Origin: Climacium dendroides
Lineage: Eukaryota; Streptophyta; Bryopsida; Hypnales; Climaciaceae
DNA: 64,000 nucleotides
Assembly (NCBI GenBank): GCA_950106755.1
Contig: OX467085.1
Location: 3,968,001-4,032,000 of the forward strand
Direction of reading: 5' to 3'
The notes under the pieces are model-generated. The model saw nothing but the letters and a program-made list of their open reading frames with translations. It made no database searches and was not told the DNA's origin. Made by a program: the position numbers and the translations under genes. Below, in pieces: positions 54,701 to 64,000 of the stretch (its first letter is position 1; each line of letters starts with the position of its first letter).

Positions 54701-55194
54701 TCCTGTTGTATTTAATAGAAACCAAACCAATAAATTCTATCCATTTGACGTGGAAGCATGTCCAAAACATAACACACAAATTGCAAATCTTTGAAATAAT
54801 TAGGATTCATGGAAAAAATGAAGTTTAAGAGAACCCTATCGCTTCCCCACACTTTCTCAAGTGAATTCAGTTTAAAAAAAGAGACTCTAGAAATCATGTT
54901 GTATTTAATAGAAACTAAACCAATAAATTCTATCGATTTGACGTGGAAGCATGTCCAAAACATAACACACAAATTGCAAATCTTTGAAATAATTAGGATT
55001 CATGGAAAAAATGAAGTTTAAGAGAACCCTATCGCTTCCCCACACTTTCTCAAGTGAATTCAGTTTAAAAAAAGAGACTCTAGAAATCATGTTGTATTTA
55101 ATAGAAACCAAACCAATAAATTCTATCCATTTGACGTGGAAGCATGTCCAAAACATAACACACAAATTGCAAATCTTTGAAATAATTAGGATTC
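51720..55194 (+). repeat. Composite segment with a 15-unit offset to its right neighbour
   Basis: Units 51720, 51913 and 52106 resemble 47087, 47280 and 47667 with unit 47473 missing between them. Units 52299 to 53842 recur at 55195 to 56738 (offset 2896 bp, 15 units). Units 54036 to 55002 repeat 47087 to 48053 (offset 6949 bp, 36 units), this time complete. Confidence 0.8.
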
Positions 55195-58100
55195 ATGGAA
55201 AAAATGAAGATTAAGAGAACCCTATCGCATCCCCACACTTTCTCAAGTGAATTCAGTTTAAAAAAAGAGACTCTAGAAATCATGTTGTATTTAATAGAAA
55301 CCAAACCAATAAATTATATCTATTTGACGTGGAAGCATGTCCAAAACATAACACACAAATTGCAAATCTTTGAAATAATTAAGATTCATGGAAAAAATGA
55401 AGTTTAAGAGAACCCTATCGCTTCCCCACACTTTCTCAAGTGAATTCAGTTTAGAAAAAGAGACTCTAGAAATCATGTTGTATTTAATAGAACCAAACCA
55501 ATAAATTCTATCCATTTGACGTGGAAGCATGTCCAAAACATAACACACAAATTGCAAATCTTTGAAATAATTAGGATTCATGGAAAAAATGAAGTTTAAG
55601 AGAACCCTATCGCATCCCCACACTTTCTCAAGTGAATTCAGTTTAAAAAAAGAGACTCTAGAAATGCTGTTGTATTTAATAGAAACCAAACCAATAAATT
55701 CTATCAATTTGACGTGGAAGCATGTCCAAAACATAACACACAAATTGCAAATCTTTGAAATAATTAGGATTCATGGAAAAAATGAAGTTTAAAAGAACCC
55801 TATCGCTTCCTTACACTTTCTCAAGTGAATTCAGTTTAAAAAAAGAGACTCTAGAAATCCTGTTGTATTTAATAGAAACCAAACCAATAAATTCTATCCA
55901 TTTGACGTGGAAGCATGTCCAAAACATAACACACAAATTGCAAATCTTTGAAATAATTAGGATTCATGGAAAAAATGAAGTTTAAGAGAACCCTATCGCT
56001 TCCCCACACTTTCTCAAGTGAATTCAGTTTAAAAAAAGAGACTCTAGAAATCATGTTGTATTTAATAGAAACCAAACCAATAAATTCAATCCATTTGACG
56101 TGGAAGCATGTCCAAAACATAACACACAAATTGCAAATCTTTGAAATAATTAGGATTCATGGAAAAAATGAAGTTTAAGAGAACCCTATCGCTTCCCCAC
56201 ACTTTCTCAAGTGAATTCAGTTTAAAAAAAGAGACTCTAGAAATCATGTTGTATTTAATAGAAACCAAACCAATAAATTATATCAATTTGACGTGGAAGC
56301 ATGTCCGAAACATGACACACAAGTTGCAAATCTTTGAAATAATTAGGATTCATGGAAAAAATGAAGTTTAAAAGAACCCTATCGTTTCCCCACACTTTCT
56401 CAAGTGAATTCAGTTTAAAAAAAGAGACTCTAGAAATCATGTTGTATTTAATAGAAACTAAACCAATAAATTCTATCAATTTGACGTGGAAGCATGTCCA
56501 AAACATAACACACAAATTGCAAATCTTTGAAATAATTAGGATTCATGGAAAAAATGAAGTTTAAAAGAACCCTATCGTTTCCCCACACTTTCTCAAGTGA
56601 ATTCAGTTTAAAAAAAGAGACTCTAGAAATCATGTTGTATTTAATAGAAACCAAACCAATAAATTCTATCAATTTGACGTGGAAGCATGTCCAAAACATA
56701 ACACACAAATTGCAAATCTTTGAAATAATTAGGATTCATGGAAAAAATGAAGATTAAGAGAACCCTATCGCATCACCACACTTTCTCAAGTGAATTCAGT
56801 TTAAAAAAAGAGACTCTAGAAATCATGTTGTATTTAATAGAAACCAAACCAATAAATTATATCTATTTGACGTGGAAGCATGTCCGAAAACATAACACAC
56901 AAATTGCAAATCTTTGAAATAATTAGGATTCATGGAAAAAATGAAGTTTAAAAGAACCCTATCGCTTCCTTACACTTTCTCAAGTGAATTCAGTTTAAAA
57001 AAAGAGACTCTAGAAATCCTGTTGTATTTAATAGAAACCAAACCAATAAATTCTATCCATTTGACGTGGAAGCATGTCCAAAACATAACACACAAATTGA
57101 AAATCTTTGAAATAATTAGGATTCATGGAAAAAATGAAGTTTAAGAGAACCCTATCGCTTCCCCACACTTTCTCAAGTGAATTCAGTTTAAAAAAAGAGA
57201 CTCTAGAAATCATGTTGTATTTAATAGAAACCAAACCAATAAATTCTATCCATTTGACGTGGAAGCATGTCCAAAACATAACACACAAATTGCAAATCTT
57301 TGAAATAATTAGGATTCATGGAAAAAATGAAGTTTAAGAGAACCCTATCGCTTCCCCACACTTTCTCAAGTGAATTCAGTTTAATAAAAGAGACTCTAGA
57401 AAACCTGTTGTATTTAATAGAAACCAAACCAATAAATTATATCCATTTGACGTGGAAGCATGTCCAAAACATAACACACAAATTGCAAATCTTTGAAATA
57501 ATTAGGATTCATGGAAAAAATGAAGTTTAAGACAACCCTATCGTTTCCCCACACTTTCTCAAGTGAATTCAGTTTAAAAAAAGAGACTCTAGAAATCATG
57601 TTGTATTTAATAGAAACTAAACCAATAAATTCTATCAATTTGACGTGGAAGCATGTCCAAAACATAACACACAAATTGCAAATCTTTGAAATAATTAGGA
57701 TTCATGGAAAAAATGAAGATTAAGAGAACCCTATCGCATCCCCACACTTTCTCAAGTGAATTCAGTTTAAAAAAAGAGACTCTAGAAATCATGTTGTATT
57801 TAATAGAAACCAAACCAATAAATTATATCTATTTGACGTGGAAGCATGTCCAAAACATAACACACAAATTGCAAATCTTTGAAATAATTAGGATTCATGG
57901 AAAAAATGAAGTTTAAGAGAACCCTATCGCTTCCCCACACTTTCTCAAGTGAATTCAGTTTAAAAAAAGAGACTCTAGAAATCATGTTGTATTTAATAGA
58001 AACCAAACCAATAAATTCTATCCATTTGACGTGGAAGCATGTCCAAAACATAACACACAAATTGCAAATCTTTGAAATAATTAGGATTCATGGAAAAAAT

Positions 58101-58475
58101 GAAGTTTAAGAGAACCGTATCGCTTCCCCACACTTTCTCAAGTGAATTCAGTTTAAAAAAAGAGACTCTAGAAATCATGTTGTATTTAATAGAAACTAAA
58201 CCAATAAATTCTATCGATTTGACGTGGAAGCATGTCCAAAACATAACACACAAATTGCAAATCTTTGAAATAATTAGGATTCATGGAAAAAATGAAGTTT
58301 AAGACAACCCTATCGTTTCCCCACACTTTCTCAAGTGAATTCAGTTTAAAAAAAGAGACTCTAGAAATCATGTTGTATTTAATAGAAACTAAACCAATAA
58401 ATTATATCCATTTGACGTGGAAGCATGTCCAAAACATAACACACAAATTGCAAATCTTTGAAATAATTAGGATTC
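55195..58475 (+). repeat. 17-unit higher-order repeat, copy 1 (3281 bp)
   Basis: Seventeen units, exactly 17 x 193 bp because one 192-bp unit (55388) offsets one 194-bp unit (56738). The order recurs from 58476. This copy differs by TTAAGATTC near 55380 (copy 2 has TTAGGATTC) and by GAAGATTAAG against GAAGTTTAAA at units 56738 and 60019. Confidence 0.88.
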
Positions 58476-61400
58476 ATGGAAAAAATGAAGATTAAGAGAA
58501 CCCTATCGCATCCCCACACTTTCTCAAGTGAATTCAGTTTAAAAAAAGAGACTCTAGAAATCATGTTGTATTTAATAGAAACCAAACCAATAAATTATAT
58601 CTATTTGACGTGGAAGCATGTCCAAAACATAACACACAAATTGCAAATCTTTGAAATAATTAGGATTCATGGAAAAAATGAAGTTTAAGAGAACCCTATC
58701 GCTTCCCCACACTTTCTCAAGTGAATTCAGTTTAGAAAAAGAGACTCTAGAAATCATGTTGTATTTAATAGAACCAAACCAATAAATTCTATCCATTTGA
58801 CGTGGAAGCATGTCCAAAACATAACACACAAATTGCAAATCTTTGAAATAATTAGGATTCATGGAAAAAATGAAGTTTAAGAGAACCCTATCGCATCCCC
58901 ACACTTTCTCAAGTGAATTCAGTTTAAAAAAAGAGACTCTAGAAATGCTGTTGTATTTAATAGAAACCAAACCAATAAATTCTATCAATTTGACGTGGAA
59001 GCATGTCCAAAACATAACACACAAATTGCAAATCTTTGAAATAATTAGGATTCATGGAAAAAATGAAGTTTAAAAGAACCCTATCGCTTCCTTACACTTT
59101 CTCAAGTGAATTCAGTTTAAAAAAAGAGACTCTAGAAATCCTGTTGTATTTAATAGAAACCAAACCAATAAATTCTATCCATTTGACGTGGAAGCATGTC
59201 CAAAACATAACACACAAATTGCAAATCTTTGAAATAATTAGGATTCATGGAAAAAATGAAGTTTAAGAGAACCCTATCGCTTCCCCACACTTTGTCAAGT
59301 GAATTCAGTTTAAAAAAAGAGACTCTAGAAATCATGTTGTATTTAATAGAAACCAAACCAATAAATTCAATCCATTTGACGTGGAAGCATGTCCAAAACA
59401 TAACACACAAATTGCAAATCTTTGAAATAATTAGGATTCATGGAAAAAATGAAGTTTAAGAGAACCCTATCGCTTCCCCACACTTTCTCAAGTGAATTCA
59501 GTTTAAAAAAAGAGACTCTAGAAATCATGTTGTATTTAATAGAAACCAAACCAATAAATTATATCAATTTGACGTGGAAGCATGTCCGAAACATGACACA
59601 CAAGTTGCAAATCTTTGAAATAATTAGGATTCATGGAAAAAATGAAGTTTAAAAGAACCCTATCGTTTCCCCACACTTTCTCAAGTGAATTCAGTTTAAA
59701 AAAAGAGACTCTAGAAATCATGTTGTATTTAATAGAAACTAAACCAATAAATTCTATCAATTTGACGTGGAAGCATGTCCAAAACATAACACACAAATTG
59801 CAAATCTTTGAAATAATTAGGATTCATGGAAAAAATGAAGTTTAAAAGAACCCTATCGTTTCCCCACACTTTCTCAAGTGAATTCAGTTTAAAAAAAGAG
59901 ACTCTAGAAATCATGTTGTATTTAATAGAAACCAAACCAATAAATTCTATCAATTTGACGTGGAAGCATGTCCAAAACATAACACACAAATTGCAAATCT
60001 TTGAAATAATTAGGATTCATGGAAAAAATGAAGTTTAAAAGAACCCTATCGCATCACCACACTTTCTCAAGTGAATTCAGTTTAAAAAAAGAGACTCTAG
60101 AAATCATGTTGTATTTAATAGAAACCAAACCAATAAATTATATCTATTTGACGTGGAAGCATGTCCGAAAACATAACACACAAATTGCAAATCTTTGAAA
60201 TAATTAGGATTCATGGAAAAAATGAAGTTTAAAAGAACCCTATCGCTTCCTTACACTTTCTCAAGTGAATTCAGTTTAAAAAAAGAGACTCTAGAAATCC
60301 TGTTGTATTTAATAGAAACCAAACCAATAAATTCTATCCATTTGACGTGGAAGCATGTCCAAAACATAACACACAAATTGAAAATCTTTGAAATAATTAG
60401 GATTCATGGAAAAAATGAAGTTTAAGAGAACCCTATCGCTTCCCCACACTTTCTCAAGTGAATTCAGTTTAAAAAAAGAGACTCTAGAAATCATGTTGTA
60501 TTTAATAGAAACCAAACCAATAAATTCTATCCATTTGACGTGGAAGCATGTCCAAAACATAACACACAAATTGCAAATCTTTGAAATAATTAGGATTCAT
60601 GGAAAAAATGAAGTTTAAGAGAACCCTATCGCTTCCCCACACTTTCTCAAGTGAATTCAGTTTAATAAAAGAGACTCTAGAAAACCTGTTGTATTTAATA
60701 GAAACCAAACCAATAAATTATATCCATTTGACGTGGAAGCATGTCCAAAACATAACACACAAATTGCAAATCTTTGAAATAATTAGGATTCATGGAAAAA
60801 ATGAAGTTTAAGACAACCCTATCGTTTCCCCACACTTTCTCAAGTGAATTCAGTTTAAAAAAAGAGACTCTAGAAATCATGTTGTATTTAATAGAAACTA
60901 AACCAATAAATTCTATCAATTTGACGTGGAAGCATGTCCAAAACATAACACACAAATTGCAAATCTTTGAAATAATTAGGATTCATGGAAAAAATGAAGA
61001 TTAAGAGAACCCTATCGCATCCCCACACTTTCTCAAGTGAATTCAGTTTAAAAAAAGAGACTCTAGAAATCATGTTGTATTTAATAGAAACCAAACCAAT
61101 AAATTATATCTATTTGACGTGGAAGCATGTCCAAAACATAACACACAAATTGCAAATCTTTGAAATAATTAGGATTCATGGAAAAAATGAAGTTTAAGAG
61201 AACCCTATCGCTTCCCCACACTTTCTCAAGTGAATTCAGTTTAAAAAAAGAGACTCTAGAAATCATGTTGTATTTAATAGAAACCAAACCAATAAATTCT
61301 ATCCATTTGACGTGGAAGCATGTCCAAAACATAACACACAAATTGCAAATCTTTGAAATAATTAGGATTCATGGAAAAAATGAAGTTTAAGAGAACCGTA

Positions 61401-61756
61401 TCGCTTCCCCACACTTTCTCAAGTGAATTCAGTTTAAAAAAAGAGACTCTAGAAATCATGTTGTATTTAATAGAAACTAAACCAATAAATTCTATCGATT
61501 TGACGTGGAAGCATGTCCAAAACATAACACACAAATTGCAAATCTTTGAAATAATTAGGATTCATGGAAAAAATGAAGTTTAAGACAACCCTATCGTTTC
61601 CCCACACTTTCTCAAGTGAATTCAGTTTAAAAAAAGAGACTCTAGAAATCATGTTGTATTTAATAGAAACTAAACCAATAAATTATATCCATTTGACGTG
61701 GAAGCATGTCCAAAACATAACACACAAATTGCAAATCTTTGAAATAATTAGGATTC
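58476..61756 (+). repeat. 17-unit higher-order repeat, copy 2 (3281 bp)
   Basis: Second copy. It preserves the rare AACCGTATCGC (61371, as at 58090) and the AATTGAAAATC and TTTAATAAAAGAG series (60213-60791). It carries a private CACTTTGTCAAG in unit 59247. Within each copy, two related AAGACAACCC units (57511 and 58283; 60792 and 61564) lie four units apart. Confidence 0.88.
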
Positions 61757-64000
61757 ATGGAAAAAATGAAGATTAAGAGAACCCTATCGCATCCCCACAC
61801 TTTCTCAAGTGAATTCAGTTTAAAAAAAGAGACTCTAGAAATCATGTTGTATTTAATAGAAACCAAACCAATAAATTATATCTATTTGACGTGGAAGCAT
61901 GTCCAAAACATAACACACAAATTGCAAATCTTTGAAATAATTAGGATTCATGGAAAAAATGAAGTTTAAGAGAACCCTATCGCTTCCCCACACTTTCTCA
62001 AGTGAATTCAGTTTAGAAAAAGAGACTCTAGAAATCATGTTGTATTTAATAGAACCAAACCAATAAATTCTATCCATTTGACGTGGAAGCATGTCCAAAA
62101 CATAACACACAAATTGCAAATCTTTGAAATAATTAGGATTCATGGAAAAAATGAAGTTTAAGAGAACCCTATCGCATCCCCACACTTTCTCAAGTGAATT
62201 CAGTTTAAAAAAAGAGACTCTAGAAATGCTGTTGTATTTAATAGAAACCAAACCAATAAATTATATCCATTTGACGTGGAAGCATGTCCAAAACATAACA
62301 CACAAATTGCAAAACTTTGAAATAATTAGGATTCATGGAAAAAATGAAGTTTAAAAGAACCCTATCGCTTCCTTACACTTTCTCAAGTGAATTCAGTTTA
62401 AAAAAAGAGACTCTAGAAATCCTGTTGTATTTAATAGAAACCAATCCAATAAATTCTATCCATTTGACGTGGAAGCATGTCCAAAACATAACACACAAAT
62501 TGCAAATCTTTGAAATAATTAGGATTCATGGAAAAAATGAAGATTAAGAGAACCCTATCGCATCCCCACACTTTCTCAAGTGAATTCAATTTAAAAAAAG
62601 AGACTCTAGAAATCATGTTGTATTTAATAGAAACCAAACCAATAAATTATATCAATTTGACGTGGAAGCATGTCCGAAAACATGACACACAAGTTGCAAA
62701 TCTTTGAAATAATTAGGATTCATGGAAAAAATGAAGTTTAAAAGAACCCTATCGCATCCCCACACTTTCTCAAGTGAATTCAGTTTAAAAAAAGAGACTC
62801 TAGAAATCATGTTGTATTTAATAGAAACCAAACCAATAAATTCTATCCATTTGACGTGGAAGCATGTCCAAAACATAACACACAAATTGCAAATCTTTGA
62901 AATAATTAGGATTCATGGAAAAAATGAAGATTAAGAGAACCCTATCGCATCCCCACACTTTCTCAAGTGAATTCAGTTTAAAAAAAGAGACTCTAGAAAT
63001 CATGTTGTATTTAATAGAAACCAAACCAATAAATTATATCTATTTGACGTGGAAGCATGTCCAAAACATAACACACAAATTGCAAATCTTTGAAATAATT
63101 AGGATTCATGGAAAAAATGAAGTTTAAGAGAACCCTATCGCTTCCCCACACTTTCTCAAGTGAATTCAGTTTAGAAAAAGAGACTCTAGAAATCATGTTG
63201 TATTTAATAGAACCAAACCAATAAATTCTATCCATTTGACGTGGAAGCATGTCCAAAACATAACACACAAATTGCAAATCTTTGAAATAATTAGGATTCA
63301 TGGAAAAAATGAAGTTTAAGAGAACCCTATCGCATCCCCACACTTTCTCAAGTGAATTCAGTTTAAAAAAAGAGACTCTAGAAATGCTGTTGTATTTAAT
63401 AGAAACCAAACCAATAAATTCTATCAATTTGACGTGGAAGCATGTCCAAAACATAACACACAAATTGCAAATCTTTGAAATAATTAGGATTCATGGAAAA
63501 AATGAAGTTTAAAAGAACCCTATCGCTTCCTTACACTTTCTCAAGTGAATTCAGTTTAAAAAAAGAGACTCTAGAAATCATGTTGTATTTAATAGAAACC
63601 AAACCAATAAATTCTATCCATTTGACGTGGAAGCATGTCCAAAACATAACACACAAATTGCAAATCTTTGAAATAATTAGGATTCATGGAAAAAATGAAG
63701 TTTAAGAGAACCCTATCGCTTCCCCACACTTTCTCAAGTGAATTCAGTTTAAAAAAAGAGACTCTAGAAATCATGTTGTATTTAATAGAAACCAAACCAA
63801 TAAATTATATCAATTTGACGTGGAAGCATGTCCGAAACATGACACACAAGTTGCAAATCTTTGAAATAATTAGGATTCATGGAAAAAATGAAGTTTAAAA
63901 GAACCCTATCGTTTCCCCACACTTTCTCAAGTGAATTCAGTTTAAAAAAAGAGACTCTAGAAATCATGTTGTATTTAATAGAAACTAAACCAATAAATTC
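61757..64000 (+). repeat. Start of a third 17-unit copy, then a rearranged tail
   Basis: Units 61757, 61950 (192 bp) and the first half of 62142 follow the 3281-bp pattern. Inside unit 62142 the sequence switches to TTATATCCATTTG and GCAAAACTTTG, as in units 51720 and 54036. Units 62915-63492 repeat 61757-62334 at a six-unit offset (1158 bp). The array continues beyond the window with unit 63879, cut at base 122. Confidence 0.8.

Larger units (their letters stand above)
1..64000 (+). repeat. Satellite DNA array, ~193-bp monomer, about 330 head-to-tail units
   Basis: One tandem array fills the window. Full units begin at 84, 277, 470, 663, 857, 1051 and so on to 63879, always in the same orientation, with steps of 193 or 194 bp and seven steps of 192 bp. 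Bases 1-83 are the tail of a unit and 63879-64000 the head of one, so the array runs past both ends. Composition is about 32% G+C (61 of 193 in a typical unit). Differences are almost all substitutions; the recurrent length changes are one base each. I saw no transposon, gene or unique spacer. Known plant and animal satellites of this kind usually lie in centromeric or other constitutive heterochromatin; that location is inferred here. Strand is arbitrary, set by the orientation used to define the unit. Confidence 0.98.

Noticed and set aside
84..63898. A family of tandem small genes: about 70-codon forward frames starting at ATGGAAAAAATG in most units, overlapping by 20 bp
   Set aside because: The frame shifts by one base with each 193-bp unit. 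Allele differences mostly change amino acids (I/F, L/H/F, M/L, S/Y, H/N/Y/D). Units with AAGTGAACC stop after seven codons, and 194-bp units are frameshifted near the end. No promoter, intron or other gene signal surrounds them.
180..63967. Reverse-strand frames of 60-92 codons in most units
   Set aside because: They lie over the same satellite sequence as the forward frames, vary in start and end with single-base alleles, and change amino acids freely. They follow from the low density of stop codons on that strand of the unit.
1..64000. CRISPR array, because of regular direct repeats
   Set aside because: The repeats are about 193 bp and directly adjoining, with no unique spacers, and no cas-like gene is present. 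Period and composition fit satellite DNA.
1..64000. Transposon or retrotransposon internal repeats, or a helitron-derived array
   Set aside because: No terminal repeats, target-site duplications, polymerase, integrase or transposase frames are visible. The origin of the unit from a mobile element cannot be excluded, but nothing here shows it.
1..64000. Repeated-domain protein encoded continuously across units
   Set aside because: No frame remains open beyond 150 codons, because 193 and 194 bp are not multiples of three and stops occur in each frame.

Overview
The whole 64 kb window is one uninterrupted head-to-tail satellite DNA array. I see no gene, RNA gene, transposon, inverted segment or unique sequence in it. 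The unit is about 193 bp (variants of 194 and 192 bp), roughly 32% G+C. Taking the recurring ATGGAAAAAATGAAG as position 1, the first full unit starts at 84 and the last, cut by the window edge, at 63879. That spacing fits 330 full units (330 x 193 plus a net 105 one-base insertions) plus an 83-bp and a 122-bp end piece. Nearly every unit carries one EcoRI site (positions 55-60), one XbaI site (78-83) and one TGACGTGG box (131-138).

An array of this length and homogeneity points to a eukaryote, most likely centromeric or pericentromeric heterochromatin. The unit length and AT-richness would fit a plant, but I do not recognise the family and an animal source cannot be excluded. No mammalian-type CENP-B box is visible.

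Units differ at a limited set of positions with two to four alleles each. Combinations of these alleles recur at long distances, which exposes nested higher-order repeats of changing size. From left to right: an irregular segment (1-3.65 kb); two 9-unit copies (1743 bp; 3.65-7.1 kb); a zone with 13- and 14-unit offsets (2516 and 2710 bp) and a fresh 4-unit duplication (774 bp at 11.4-12.95 kb); an 18-unit offset (3485 bp; 14.8-20.2 kb); an irregular segment (20.4-23.9 kb); two 9-unit copies (1743 bp; 23.9-27.4 kb); a 22-unit duplication (4252 bp; 28.35-36.85 kb); a 9-unit duplication (1739 bp; 35.5-38.9 kb); three apparently identical 7-unit copies (1351 bp; 38.98-43.03 kb); a 10-unit duplication (1931 bp; 43.03-46.5 kb); another 10-unit duplication (1930 bp; 47.86-51.72 kb); a 15-unit offset (2896 bp); and a 17-unit duplication (3281 bp; 55.2-61.8 kb) with the start of a third copy.

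The array also has domains. The one-base insertion giving 194-bp units is in about 60% of units left of 28.35 kb, about 27% from 28.35 to 38.98 kb, none from 38.98 to 43.03 kb and about 9% to the right. Other markers are confined to blocks: EcoRI loss at 3.6-13.9 kb, TTTGGAATAA at 7.4-20.0 kb, and a one-base deletion at 48.4-63.3 kb.

Most units contain a 60-90 codon open frame on each strand. The repeat period shifts the frame at each unit, allele differences mostly change the amino acid, and many units are broken by stops, so I treat these as by-products of the repeat, not genes. The interest of the window is in how the array evolves (unequal exchange, hybrid units, spreading variant cassettes); I found no evidence of an undescribed gene system.
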